From: JBAXTE01 sp963556065
GTDB lineage: Bacteria > Bacteroidota > Bacteroidia > Bacteroidales > WCHB1-69
NCBI GenBank assembly: GCA_963556065.3
Contig: CAUVYH020000020.1
Span: 1 to 64,000 of the forward strand
Direction: 5' to 3'
Length of the DNA stretch: 64,000 nt
The translations under genes and the position numbers were made by a program. Under the pieces are notes generated by a model, which made no database searches, was not told the DNA's origin, and was given only the letters and a program-made list of their open reading frames with translations. Shown here piece after piece: positions 45,643 to 54,544 of the stretch; positions within the stretch are counted from its first letter, which is position 1, and each line of letters opens with the position of its first letter.

Positions 45643-45792
45643 TTAATTCTACTTTGACAGATTTAAAATGAACCTCGATTTTTCTCCTGTTTTACCCCTG
45701 CCCTAAAGTGAGAAAGGAGAAAAACCGGACTGTTCCCTTTAGGCTTCGGGTAAAAACAGACGGATTTTTCGAATGTGTTAAAGTAGAATTAA
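45643..45792. mobile_element. MITE-like 150-bp palindromic element
   Basis: The ends are imperfect inverted repeats (TTAATTCTACTTTGACA and TGTTAAAGTAGAATTAA). The similarity continues inwards through TTTTTCTCC, GTTTTACCC and CCCTAAAG against CTTTAGG, GGGTAAAAAC and CGGATTTTT. The element has no coding capacity. Such palindromes are typical of non-autonomous elements or REP-like repeats; a target duplication is not clear. Confidence 0.65.
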
Positions 45793-45980
45793 AACAAAAT
45801 ATGAATCCGTTTCAGTGCCTAATGATGAATGAAGCACAGTCGGCCTGGGCCGGAGAGCCGAAAAACAAGTGACAACGGCGTTAAAAATCTTTTCTGTTTG
45901 AGCCAAAGGCGAGTTTAAAAGATTTTAGCCGTCGAACGCTGGATTTTCGTGCGAAGCGGGCTAAGCCCTGACCTTTTTTG

Positions 45981-46035
45981 ATTACTTTTTTGTTGGCTGG
46001 GGAGTTGGTCGAACCAGTCAAGACAAAAAAGTAAT
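45981..46035. repeat. Long hairpin in the intergenic interval
   Basis: A perfect 13-bp stem (ATTACTTTTTTGT / ACAAAAAAGTAAT) with an inner TGGT-CGA-ACCA loop. A GC-rich GGGG...GGGCAAAGCCCC hairpin follows at 46037-46058. It may be a terminator or part of a repeat family. Confidence 0.55.
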
Positions 46036-46396
46036 TGGGGTTTTAGGGCAAAGCCCCAACGCTAAATCGGTTAGGCATTTTATGGGATATTCATTAAACA
46101 AAAAACACACAAAACATCATACGGTCTGTTAAATAATCAAGGAATCATTTAGGGTCGTATTTTAATATAGGTTCTGCCGGGAAGATCAACACGGATCTCA
46201 GAAAAATCATCTATTTATAGAAAATGATGATTATAGAGTTGTTCAAGCCGGTCTGGAGCTGAATATCAACTCGCAGCGTCTGTTTCTATAAACATTTTAT
46301 TCCCTTCAGGAAATTTTTCGAATTAACTCAAATTTCAAGTGCACGCTTTTTCGGTATTATCATTCTGAATCACTAAAACAAATCTCAGTTCAAAAC

Positions 46397-46780
46397 ATGA
46401 TTATCGCCATTGACTTCGACGGAACCATTGTTGAGCATCGATACCCTGAAATCGGACGGATCCGGCCTTTTGCTTTTGAAACGATCAAAGCCTTGCAATC
46501 TAAAAAACACCAGGTGATTTTATGGAGTCACCGAGCCGGACGACTGCTCGACGAAGCTGTTGAGTTCTGCCGTCAGAATGGTGTCGAATTTTATGCGGTC
46601 AATAAAAACTATCCGGAAGAAAAATGGAATGCCAACGACAGCCGGAAAATACTGGCCGACATCTACATCGACGACCGCAACCTGGGAGGCTTGCCTTCCT
46701 GGGGAGAAATTTACCAGATGATTTGTCCTGAAGAAGACTTAGCTCCGGACAAAACAAAAAAAAGCTGGTGGAAAAAATAG
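46397..46780 (+). CDS. Small HAD-family hydrolase
   Basis: The 127-residue protein begins MIIAIDFDGTIVEHRYPE, giving the HAD nucleophile Asp6 and Asp8. LWSHRAGRL is motif II and DIYIDDRN the metal-binding Asp pair. It resembles the short BT0820-type phosphatases of Bacteroidota. A role in sugar phosphate turnover is possible from its place in the capsule locus. The 45.2-46.4 kb gap before it makes separate transcription likely. Confidence 0.85.
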   Translation: MIIAIDFDGTIVEHRYPEIGRIRPFAFETIKALQSKKHQVILWSHRAGRLLDEAVEFCRQNGVEFYAVNKNYPEEKWNANDSRKILADIYIDDRNLGGLPSWGEIYQMICPEEDLAPDKTKKSWWKK

Positions 46781-46969
46781 TTTCCAGTCGCAGGAATTCC
46801 GTTAACAACAATTTAACCACTACGATTTTAACGCTTTCAGGTCTGGCGGCGCTGAAAGGTTGCCAGAAGCCAATAGCCGGCAGCTTTTTTCAACAACGAT
46901 AATCACTACAAGTAATAAAGATAAAATAATGTCCGACTCAAGTTCTTATTGCTTAAATCCAAACAAACA

Positions 46970-48337
46970 ATGACTCCAGCAAAAGTTTTACTTGAAAAAA
47001 TTTCAACCAACTCCGAAGTTATCGGTGTTATCGGTCTGGGTTATGTAGGTCTTCCACTGGCTGTAAATTTTGCCGAAGCAGGGGTTCGGGTCATTGGTTT
47101 TGACAAATCTACGGGCAAGGTTAATAAAATCAATTCAGGTGAAAATTACATCAAAGATATTCGGGATGCGGCCTTACGTGAGGTTGTTAATCAGATCAAA
47201 CTTACTGCCACAACCGATTTTACCCGGATTAAAGAGTGCGACGCACTGTTAATCTGCGTACCTACGCCGTTGGACAAATTCCGTAAGCCCGATATGAGTT
47301 ACATCGAGGCCGCATGTACCGATATTGGCCGTTATATGAAACCAGGCACCTTTATCAGCCTCGAAAGTACGACCTATCCCACCACTACCGAAGATTTTAT
47401 GTTGCCAATCATTGAAGAAGAATTAAAAAGCAATCCTCTTTTCAAAGATCTGCAAACTGAACAAAGCGCTTCGAACCTCCCCCCCACGGGGGGACCGAGG
47501 GGGGCTTTCTGGCTGGCATACTCGCCCGAGCGGGTTGATCCGGGCAATGAAACATTTCATACCAAAAATACACCCAAAATAATAGGGGCAATGACTTCGG
47601 AAGGGCTTCTAATTGGCGAGAAAATATACTCCAAAGCCATTGATCATCTTCACCTGGTAAGTTCGCCCAAAGTAGCTGAAATGGTCAAAATCCTGGAGAA
47701 CACCTATCGTTTGGTGAATATCAGTTTGATCAACGAGATGGCTCTTTTGGCCGGAAAAATGGGAATCAACATTTGGGAGGTGATTGAAGCCGCCAAGACT
47801 AAACCATTCGGTTTCCAGGCATTTTACCCGGGACCTGGTATTGGAGGACATTGCATTCCGCTTGATCCTTTCTACCTGGAGCACATCGCCAAGAAATACG
47901 ATTTCGAATTGAGCATGATCCATGCAGCAGGGCACATCAACATGCGAATGCCGCATTATATGGCCGTTAAAATTTCTTCGGCCCTCAACCAACAGGAAAA
48001 ATCCATTAAGGGTAGCCGGATTCTATTCCTGGGAGTAGCATATAAACCCAATATCGATGACGAACGGGAATCTCCGGCATTGGAAATCATGGGTATCGTT
48101 GCTAAAAAAGGAGGAGTGGTTTCCTATCACGATCCTTACATCCCGGTCGTTCACACCAGTAACCTGCAACTGGAGTCGGTTCAGTTGACACCAGATATCC
48201 TCGGCAATTCGGACGTGGTGGTTTTAACCACCAACCACGCTGTATTCGATGTTGAGTTTATTCAGCAACATGCCAAGCTGATCGTGGATATGCGGAATAT
48301 GGTGAAAGATGCAGACAACCACATTTATAAGTTATAA
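46970..48337 (+). CDS. UDP-N-acetylhexosamine/nucleotide-sugar dehydrogenase (WbpA-like)
   Basis: I use the ATG at 46970 (MTPAKVLLEKISTN). The 455-residue protein has the Rossmann start GVIGLGYVGLPLAV, the TTYPTTTEDFM and YSPERVDPGNE blocks, and the active-site cysteine in GIGGHCIPLDPFYL. It oxidises a UDP-HexNAc to the uronic acid for the capsule. Between LKSNPLFKDLQ and FWLAYSPERV an unusual insert of about 15-20 residues (TEQSASNLPPTGGPRGA) is encoded by a C/G palindrome at 47478-47507. The surrounding family blocks are intact, so the enzyme may still work. Confidence 0.9.
   Translation: MTPAKVLLEKISTNSEVIGVIGLGYVGLPLAVNFAEAGVRVIGFDKSTGKVNKINSGENYIKDIRDAALREVVNQIKLTATTDFTRIKECDALLICVPTPLDKFRKPDMSYIEAACTDIGRYMKPGTFISLESTTYPTTTEDFMLPIIEEELKSNPLFKDLQTEQSASNLPPTGGPRGAFWLAYSPERVDPGNETFHTKNTPKIIGAMTSEGLLIGEKIYSKAIDHLHLVSSPKVAEMVKILENTYRLVNISLINEMALLAGKMGINIWEVIEAAKTKPFGFQAFYPGPGIGGHCIPLDPFYLEHIAKKYDFELSMIHAAGHINMRMPHYMAVKISSALNQQEKSIKGSRILFLGVAYKPNIDDERESPALEIMGIVAKKGGVVSYHDPYIPVVHTSNLQLESVQLTPDILGNSDVVVLTTNHAVFDVEFIQQHAKLIVDMRNMVKDADNHIYKL
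47470..47515. repeat. In-frame GC palindrome inside the dehydrogenase gene
   Basis: The sequence AACCTCCCCCCCACGGGGGG, followed by ACCGAGGGGGGC, is a C-run/G-run palindrome placed in frame within the coding sequence. It encodes NLPPTGGPRG, a segment foreign to the protein family. It is the only such run in the gene. Confidence 0.8.
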
Positions 48338-48374
48338 ATCTGTTTTATGCGTTGCTAAAACGTTACAGCAACCA

Positions 48375-48645
48375 ACAATTTAACCATTAAACAATTGACG
48401 ATTTAGCTATTGACGATTTACGATTATAAAACAGTGTAAATCTGGGTTCTGTGGTGAAACTTTAAAGATTGGAGATTGGAAGATTTGAAAATTCGGGGAT
48501 TTGGGGATTTGAAAATACAATGCTTTGAAACCAATAGTTTGCAGCTCTTTCAACAACAATAACAATTACAACGAAGACAACCATATAAAAAGTCGCAGTG
48601 TTCAGTCTCAGTAGCATGTACCCAGTTGCCAATAGCCAGTAAAAC
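48375..48645. repeat. 265-bp interspersed repeat, copy 1
   Basis: The unit starts near ACAATTTAACCATTAAACAA, passes through ATTTAGCTATTGACGATTTA, GGTGAAACTTTAAAGATTGG, a run of GATTTG/GAAAAT phrases, CAATAGTTTGCAGCTCTTTC, GAAGACAACCATATAAAAAG and ends at CAGTCTCAGTAGCATGTA. Other copies lie at 48650-48921, 49700-49960, 49965-50215, 50220-50470 and 51270-51535. The minus-strand frame that recurs in every copy looks like a by-product of the repeat, not a gene. Confidence 0.85.
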
Positions 48646-48649
48646 AGCA

Positions 48650-48921
48650 ATTCAACCATTAAACAATTGAAGATTTAGCTATTGACCATTTACGATTATA
48701 AAACAGTGTAAATCTGGGTTCTGCGGTGAAACTTTAAAGATTGGAGATTGGAAGATTGGAAAATTCGGGGATTTGGGGATTTGGGGATTTGAAAATGCAA
48801 TGCTCTGAAACCAATAGTTTGCAGCTCTTTTAACAACAATAACGATTACAACGAAGACAACCATATAAAAAGTCGCAGTATTCAGTCTCAGTAGCATGTA
48901 GCCAGTGGCCAATAGCCAGTA
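48650..48921. repeat. 265-bp interspersed repeat, copy 2
   Basis: Same unit as copy 1, about 90% identical by eye. It ends at GTAGCATGTAGCCAGTGGCC, directly before the toxin-antitoxin pair. Confidence 0.85.
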
Positions 48922-49016
48922 ACCGCTAACTTGTAACCCGCAACAGCTTCCTCTACTCCGAACCGGAACAATGCCTGTTTACGAATATTTTGTAACTTCG
49001 GTAGAAAATAAAAACG

Positions 49017-49316
49017 ATGGAAACAACAATTAAAATAAATACCGATGCGTTAACCCCCGAGATTATAGAAGGTATAAAAAAACTATTCCCCCATAAACTG
49101 GTAGAAATAACCATTCAACCAGCCAATGAAACGGAATATTTAAGTAACCCTGCATTATCACAAGTTTTACCGGAGACTATCGCCGGGTACGAAACAAAAA
49201 AATATCTGCAAACTGAATTGGATGAAATAAAGAATGGAGATGCAAGGTTTCTTTCGGTAAACGATGCCGAACAACAATTAGAACGCTTGATAAAAAAACA
49301 TGAAAATCGTTCTTAA
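49017..49316 (+). CDS. Antitoxin-like protein
   Basis: The 99-residue acidic protein (NTDALTPEIIEGIKKLFPHK; ELDEIKNGDARFLSVNDAEQ) has the length and composition of an antitoxin. It overlaps the following RelE/ParE-like gene by 17 nt, the usual type II order. The DNA-binding part is not clear from sequence. It is bracketed by copies of the 265-bp repeat. Confidence 0.75.
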   Translation: METTIKINTDALTPEIIEGIKKLFPHKLVEITIQPANETEYLSNPALSQVLPETIAGYETKKYLQTELDEIKNGDARFLSVNDAEQQLERLIKKHENRS

Positions 49317-49578
49317 AGATACTTTTGTGAATCGACTTGGTAATCAACTCGAATATATTGCCCAAAGTAATCCGGCGAATGCCCGTAAATTTAAAAACGA
49401 TCTGTTCCAACAAATCAAATCAATACCATCGAATCCATACAAGTATCGCAAATCAGTATGGTTCGATGACCAAAGCATTCGCGACTTAATATTTAAAGTT
49501 TATACGGTTGTTTTTAGAATTGAGGAAAGTACCATCGGAGTCTTTGGATTTGTAAAACAGCAAAAAACGATAGTTTAG
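49300..49578 (+). CDS. RelE/ParE-family toxin
   Basis: The 92-residue protein resembles RelE/ParE toxins: IVLKDTFVNRLGNQLEYIAQ, NARKFKNDLFQQIKSIPSNP, YRKSVWFDDQSIRDLIFKVY and TVVFRIEESTIGVFGFVKQQ. Such toxins cleave mRNA at the ribosome or poison gyrase. Starts inside the antitoxin gene (coupled). A truncated repeat tail follows at 49636. Confidence 0.85.
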   Translation: MKIVLKDTFVNRLGNQLEYIAQSNPANARKFKNDLFQQIKSIPSNPYKYRKSVWFDDQSIRDLIFKVYTVVFRIEESTIGVFGFVKQQKTIV

Positions 49579-49635
49579 TCATAGCTATGTGTTAATCTGT
49601 GATGGAAAAATCTGGAACTCCTTCCCCACTCCGAA

Positions 49636-49696
49636 CATAAAAGTCGCAGTGTTCAGTCTCAGTAGCATGTAGCCATTCGCCAACAGCCAGCAAACC
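49636..49696. repeat. Detached tail of the 265-bp repeat
   Basis: This 60-bp segment (AAAGTCGCAGTGTTCAGTCT, then CAGTAGCATGTAGCCA) equals the last part of the repeat without its front. Together with copy 2 it brackets the toxin-antitoxin pair as a direct repeat. Confidence 0.75.
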
Positions 49697-49699
49697 AAT

Positions 49700-49960
49700 T
49701 AATCAATTGACGATTTAGCTATTGACGATTTACAATTTTATTCTGGGCTCTCTGTGGTGAAACTTTAAAGATTGGAAGATTGGAAGATTTGGGGATTTGA
49801 AAATTTGAAAATTTGGGGATTTGGGGATTTGAAAATACAACGCTTTGAAACCAATAGTTTGCAGCTCTTTCAACAACAATTACAACGAAGACAACCATAT
49901 AAAAAGTCGCAGTGTTCAGTCTCAGTAGCATGTAACCAATTGCCAATAGCCAGTAAAACA
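49700..49960. repeat. 265-bp interspersed repeat, copy 3
   Basis: Full unit with expanded GATTTGGGG/GATTTGAAAAT phrases (about 49780-49840). The simple-phrase region varies in length between copies, as expected of slippage. Confidence 0.85.
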
Positions 49961-49964
49961 GCAT

Positions 49965-50215
49965 TTTAATCATTGACCATTTAGCTATTGACGATTTACT
50001 ATTATAAAACAGTGTCAATTTGTATAATCTATGGTGAAACTTTAAAGATTGGAAGATTGGAAGATTGGACGATTTGGGGATTTGAAAATACAACGCTTTG
50101 AAACCAATAGTTTGCAGCTCTTTCAACAACAATAACAATTACAACGAAGACAACCATATAAAAAAAAGTCGCAGTGTTCAGTCGCAGTAGCATGTAACCA
50201 ATTGCCAATAGACAG
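49965..50215. repeat. 265-bp interspersed repeat, copy 4
   Basis: Full unit, tandem to copy 3, ending GTAGCATGTAACCAATTGCC. It has two extra A in the AAAAAAAGTCGCAGTG run. Confidence 0.85.
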
Positions 50216-50219
50216 TAAA

Positions 50220-50470
50220 ACAGCATTTTAATCATTGACCATTTAGCTATTGACGATTTACAATTTTATTCTGGGCTCTCGGTGGTGAAACTTTAAAAAT
50301 TGGAAAATTTGGGGATTTGAAAATTTGAAAATTTGGGGATTTGGGGATTTGAAAATACAATGCTCTGAAACCAATAGTTTGCAGCTCTTTCAACAACAAT
50401 AACAATTACAACGAAGACAACCATATAAAAAGTCGCAGTGTTCAGTCTCAGTAGCATGTAGCCAGTAACC
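50220..50470. repeat. 265-bp interspersed repeat, copy 5
   Basis: Full unit, tandem to copy 4. After it, 50510-50605 holds a few short related motifs (AGATATACGCATATCTC, AGATATACGCAAAACA, AGATATACGTATAAC), which may be small terminator-like or promoter-like repeats before the HU gene's end. Confidence 0.85.
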
Positions 50471-50682
50471 TGCCACCCGTAACAATCAAACAACTTATGC
50501 GGAAGTTCTGAAAAAGATATACGCATATCTCATTTGAGATTCACGTATAACTCAAACGAGATATACGCAAAACACAAACAAGATATACGTATAACTTTTT
50601 AGAGAATGCTTAATCAAGCAGGAGCAGTGTTAAAAAAGATCAGCAGGGCCGATCCAGGGCGGAATTAAAAACCGCGAAAGAA

Positions 50683-51060
50683 CTACGAAGTACGAATGGT
50701 AAATCTGTCCAGATCGCTTTTAAACTCCAGGCCGGGGCGAAAAACAACATGAACCGATTTAACCCGGTCGCCGGTAACTTCTTCAGCAGTGGCAACACCT
50801 TCGCTATCGACATTTAACGAAAGGCTGCCCAGTTTCCCGAGCTTGACCACCTTCCCATCAAGCAATTCATTGGGAATAGCATCGAGCAGGTTGAGTAAAA
50901 CCGAATGTACATCGCCTTTACTCAACGACGAAAACTTGGAAACTAAATCGGCCAGGCCATCCAGGTCGGTTGTGCCACGAGTGGCAACTGTAGCATAATA
51001 CTTCTTCTCATTCCGGTTTTGCGGATTTGCCCGCTCCACCGCTTTAATTAAAATTGACAT
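50683..51060 (-). CDS. HU-family DNA-binding protein
   Basis: The 125-residue protein has the HU/IHF-like fold as seen in Bacteroidota HU-like proteins: MSILIKAVERANPQNRNEKK, then GLADLVSKFSSLSKGDVHSV, VVKLGKLGSLSLNVDSEGVA and VHVVFRPGLEFKSDLDRFTI. It would bend and compact DNA. It stands alone, opposite to the capsule genes, between repeat copies 5 and 6. HU-like genes are often inserted in capsule loci of this phylum. Confidence 0.88.
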   Translation of the reverse strand: MSILIKAVERANPQNRNEKKYYATVATRGTTDLDGLADLVSKFSSLSKGDVHSVLLNLLDAIPNELLDGKVVKLGKLGSLSLNVDSEGVATAEEVTGDRVKSVHVVFRPGLEFKSDLDRFTIRTS

Positions 51061-51269
51061 AAATCAAATTTAAGGGGTTGAAAATAAATAATATCGCAAG
51101 TAAGTTACATTATATTTATCAATTGAGTAATACTTGTTCTCCATTAATTTCGCTTTCATGCTGAAAAACATATTATTCGGTGTCGCCTGCGGTAAAATTT
51201 CTTGCCTCCAAGGCTACAAAACACGAAAAAGAGTTACAATTGGCAGTCGCAGTAACCGGTAAACCAACA

Positions 51270-51535
51270 ATTCAACCATAAACCATTGACCATTTAGCTA
51301 TTGACGATTTATAATTATAAAACAGTGCCAATCTGTGTAATCTATGGTGAAACTTTAAAGATTGGAAGATTTGAAAATTTGGGAATTTGGGGATTTGAAA
51401 ATACAATGCTCTGAAACCAATAGTTTGCAGCTCTTTCAACAACAATAACAACTACAACGAAGACAACCATATAAAAAGTCGCAGTATTCAGTCTCAGTAG
51501 CATGTAGCCAGTGGCCAATAGCCAGTAAACCAACA
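51270..51535. repeat. 265-bp interspersed repeat, copy 6
   Basis: Full unit after the HU gene. A partial seventh copy (51536-51625, front part only) follows it, so the HU gene is also bracketed by repeats. The repeat-rich interval ends about 90 bp before the capE-like start. Confidence 0.85.
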
Positions 51536-51715
51536 AATCAACCATTAAACCATTGACCATTTAGCTATTGACGATTTACGATTATAAAACAGTGCCAATT
51601 TGTGTTCCCAGTGGTGAAACCTTTATCTCGCAGCCCAAAACAGTTTCGTCCACTTCAAACTTTAGGTTCATTTTCAAACTATATATTCAAATCCAAGACA
51701 TAAAAATTCAGCTTA

Positions 51716-52765
51716 ATGTTTCAAGATAAAGTACTTTTAATCACCGGTGGAACCGGTTCTTTTGGAAATGCGGTATTGCGTCGTTTCCTCGACACAAATA
51801 TTAAAGAAATCCGTATTTTCAGCCGTGACGAAAAAAAACAGGATGATATGCGGCACCGTTTGCAGAATCCCAAAGTTAAGTTCTACATTGGTGATGTACG
51901 CAATCGCCAATCCGTTGACAATGCCATGCACGGTGTTGATTATATCTTCTCGGCAGCAGCGCTCAAGCAAGTTCCCAGCTGTGAGTTCTTCCCCATGGAA
52001 GCTGTGCATACCAATGTGGAGGGTACAAACAATGTGCTGGAATCTGCCATTGAACACGATGTGAAAAATGTCGTTGTTCTATCTACCGACAAGGCAGCCT
52101 ATCCCATTAATGCCATGGGTATCAGCAAGGCGATGATGGAAAAGGTGGCCATCGCCAAAGGCCGTCAATTGGGAAAAGGCGCTAAAACAACCATAAGCTG
52201 TACCCGTTACGGTAATGTAATGGCAAGTCGTGGTTCTGTTATTCCACTCTGGGTTGATCAGATCAGAAACGATAAACCTATTACCATCACCGATCCGAAT
52301 ATGACCCGTTTTATGATGACACTCGATGATGCCGTTGACCTCGTTCTCTATGCTTTTGAACATGGAGAAAATGGTGATCTCTTCGTTCAAAAAGCCCCCG
52401 CTGCAACGCTCGATACGCTGGCAAACGCTATCAAAGAACTTTATCACTCCGAAACCGAAATAAAAGTGATTGGTACACGGCATGGCGAAAAGCTATACGA
52501 AACCTTAGTTACCCGTGAGGAAATGGCTAAAGCAATGGACATGGGAAACTATTACCGTATTCCCTGCGACTCCCGCGACCTGAATTACGACAAGTTTTTT
52601 AGTGAGGGCGATGAAGAGGTTTCCAAAATTGAAGATTATCATTCGCACAACACATCCCGCCTGGACATCAATGGGATGAAAGAACTGCTTCTCAAACTCC
52701 GATTTGTAAGGGAAGACCTGGGGTTGCAGAAGAAATCAGAAGTAAAGGAAATCAGAAGCGAATAA
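51716..52765 (+). CDS. capE: UDP-GlcNAc 4,6-dehydratase/5-epimerase (CapE/FnlA-like)
   Basis: The 349-residue SDR protein has LLITGGTGSFGNAVLRRFLD at the NAD-binding site, AAALKQVPSCEFFPMEAV and a catalytic MGISKAMMEK, where Met replaces the usual Tyr, as in the CapE/FlaA1 group. It starts UDP-N-acetyl-L-fucosamine synthesis from UDP-GlcNAc. It precedes a CapF-like and a CapG-like gene, which makes the pathway assignment firm. The last 15 residues (LQKKSEVKEIRSE) look like an added tail. Confidence 0.93.
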   Translation: MFQDKVLLITGGTGSFGNAVLRRFLDTNIKEIRIFSRDEKKQDDMRHRLQNPKVKFYIGDVRNRQSVDNAMHGVDYIFSAAALKQVPSCEFFPMEAVHTNVEGTNNVLESAIEHDVKNVVVLSTDKAAYPINAMGISKAMMEKVAIAKGRQLGKGAKTTISCTRYGNVMASRGSVIPLWVDQIRNDKPITITDPNMTRFMMTLDDAVDLVLYAFEHGENGDLFVQKAPAATLDTLANAIKELYHSETEIKVIGTRHGEKLYETLVTREEMAKAMDMGNYYRIPCDSRDLNYDKFFSEGDEEVSKIEDYHSHNTSRLDINGMKELLLKLRFVREDLGLQKKSEVKEIRSE

Positions 52766-52862
52766 AACCATGGAATAGCCATGTTTTTTTAATCACCAAA
52801 CGAAAAGAGCATATCCCCTCATGGCTATTCTATCTGACCTTTAAAAATCAAACTATTAACAG

Positions 52863-54011
52863 ATGGATATACTTGTTACAGGCGCCAATGGTTTTGTAGG
52901 AAAAAACCTTTGTGCCGAACTCAAAAATATAAGGGACGGTAAAGACCAATCGTTTGGAGAAATTGGCATCGGCAACATTTTTGAATACGATATCGATTCG
53001 GATCCAGAATTATTGGAGGATTATTGCTCAAAAGCTGATTTTGTCTTTAATTTGGCCGGGGTCAATCGGCCAACTGAGCAAAGTGAGTTCATGACGGGTA
53101 ATTTCGGTTTTGCAAGTACTTTACTTGACACGTTGAAAAAATACAAAAACGCTTGCCCGGTAATGATCAGCTCTTCAACCCAGGCTGCGCTCGATAATCC
53201 TTATGGCCAGTCTAAAAAAGCCGGAGAAGAACTCATATTTAACTATTCGAAGGAGACAGGAGCAAAAGTTCTTGTCTATCGCTTTCCAAATCTCTTTGGC
53301 AAATGGTGCCGCCCCAATTACAACAGCGCTATAGCCACTTTTTGTCACAACATATCTCGTGGATTGCCCATCACCATCAGCAAAAGAGAAAATATTTTGA
53401 ATCTTGTATATATTGACGATCTTGTAGCTGAAATGATTGCGGCCCTCAAGGGCGAAGAACATTCCGAAGCAAACTATTGCTTTGTGCCCACCACGCACAC
53501 TGCTACCCTCGGACAAATTATCGACTTGTTGAACCAGTTTAACTCCCAGCCACAATCACTAATTATTCCGGAGATCCCTGCTGATTCATTTGAAAAAAAG
53601 TTGTATTCCACATACTTGTCGTATCTTCCGAAAGAGAAGGCATCTTTTCCTCTGAAGATGAATATCGATGCTAGAGGCAGTTTTACAGAGCTGCTAAAAA
53701 CCGACAACTGCGGCCAGTTCAGCGTGAACATTTCAAAACCAGGCATCACCAAAGGACAACATTGGCATAACAGCAAGTGGGAGTTCTTCATCGTGGTGTC
53801 AGGTAAAGCACTCATTCAGGAAAGGAAGATAGGTACGGAAGAAGTCCTGAACTTCGAAGTGAGCGGTGAAAAGATAGAAGCCGTACACATGCTTCCAGGA
53901 TACACCCATAACATCATTAATCTATCTAAAACTGAAGACTTGATTACCCTCATGTGGGCAAATGAACAGTTCAATCCCTTGAAGCCGGATACGTTTTTTG
54001 AACCGGTGTAA
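52863..54011 (+). CDS. capF: CapF-like bifunctional reductase/epimerase
   Basis: The 382-residue protein has an N-terminal SDR domain (MDILVTGANGFVGKNLCAEL; NPYGQSKKAGEEL with YxxxK; FPNLFGKWCRPNYNSAIATF) and a C-terminal cupin (GITKGQHWHNSKWEFFIVVS, about residues 300-320). This is the CapF layout: the cupin epimerises and the SDR reduces the CapE product, giving UDP-2-acetamido-2,6-dideoxy-talose, the precursor of FucNAc. A degraded second copy is at 55847-56426. Confidence 0.93.
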   Translation: MDILVTGANGFVGKNLCAELKNIRDGKDQSFGEIGIGNIFEYDIDSDPELLEDYCSKADFVFNLAGVNRPTEQSEFMTGNFGFASTLLDTLKKYKNACPVMISSSTQAALDNPYGQSKKAGEELIFNYSKETGAKVLVYRFPNLFGKWCRPNYNSAIATFCHNISRGLPITISKRENILNLVYIDDLVAEMIAALKGEEHSEANYCFVPTTHTATLGQIIDLLNQFNSQPQSLIIPEIPADSFEKKLYSTYLSYLPKEKASFPLKMNIDARGSFTELLKTDNCGQFSVNISKPGITKGQHWHNSKWEFFIVVSGKALIQERKIGTEEVLNFEVSGEKIEAVHMLPGYTHNIINLSKTEDLITLMWANEQFNPLKPDTFFEPV

Positions 54012-54016
54012 AAAAA

Positions 54017-54118
54017 CTAAGAACACAGATGACACAGATAGAACGGATGGTCACAGATTTTTGATTTTTATCTTTTCCGTGTAAATCCGTAAAATCCGCT
54101 TTATCCGTGTTCTAAAAA
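54017..54118. repeat. Palindromic repeat left of the GxxExxY gene
   Basis: The unit runs from AAGAACACAGATGACACAGA to ATCCGTGTTCTAAAAAG, and its ends pair (AGAACAC...ATCCG / CGGAT...GTGTTCT). It recurs at 54541-54645 in the same orientation, bracketing the gene. A shorter copy of the end part (CATCCGCGTTCTAAAAAATA) follows at 54124-54145. Confidence 0.8.
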
Positions 54119-54151
54119 GAAACATCATCCGCGTTCTAAAAAATAATCACC

Positions 54152-54544
54152 ATGCAATACGAAGAAAAAACTGATCTGATTATTAAAGCTTTCTTTAAAG
54201 TCTATAATCAATTAGGATATGGTTTTCTCGAAAAAGTATATCATAACGCATTCCAGATCGAACTTAAAAAATTAGGCTTCGATGTAAAAAGTCAATATCC
54301 CATCAACGTATATTATGAAGGATTCCAGGTCGGTGACTACTATGCAGACATCGTAGTTGATGACTGTATTATCATTGAAAACAAAGCGATTGAAGCATTA
54401 AGGGAAGAACATGAATTTCAATTGATAAACTATTTAAAAGCAACAGAAATAGAAGTTGGTTTACTATTCAACTTTGGCAAAACACCCTCATTTAAAAGAA
54501 AATACTTTACTAACGATCGCAAAAAAAATAACAGAACAATATAA
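54152..54544 (+). CDS. GxxExxY-family protein
   Basis: The 130-residue protein shows the family signature LGYGFLEKVYHNAFQIELKK (the GxxExxY pattern) and PINVYYEGFQVGDYYADIVV, then IIENKAIEAL. It probably has a PD-(D/E)XK-like fold; the function is unknown. It is flanked by two copies of a palindromic repeat, so it looks like a small mobile unit inserted between capF and capG. Confidence 0.9.
   Translation: MQYEEKTDLIIKAFFKVYNQLGYGFLEKVYHNAFQIELKKLGFDVKSQYPINVYYEGFQVGDYYADIVVDDCIIIENKAIEALREEHEFQLINYLKATEIEVGLLFNFGKTPSFKRKYFTNDRKKNNRTI

Larger units (their letters stand above)
45174..46396. other. Gene-free, palindrome-rich interval
   Basis: About 1.2 kb without a gene. It holds several palindromes: 45571-45608 (GACTCACCCC / GGGGTGAGTC), a 150-bp MITE-like element at 45643-45792, and a 13-bp perfect stem at 45981-46035. 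A short plus-strand frame (45392-45628) runs through palindromes and has no recognisable product. Confidence 0.7.

Noticed and set aside
48375..51560. Apparent CRISPR-like array from regularly recurring sequence
   Set aside because: The repeats are about 265 bp with long identical parts and short variable phrases, not 25-40 bp repeats with unique spacers, and no cas gene is near.
48462..51560. Recurring minus-strand frame encoding MLLRLNTATFYMVVFVVIV in each repeat copy
   Set aside because: It recurs only because the repeat is copied; composition changes with the simple-phrase region and no start signal is consistent. Treated as a repeat by-product.
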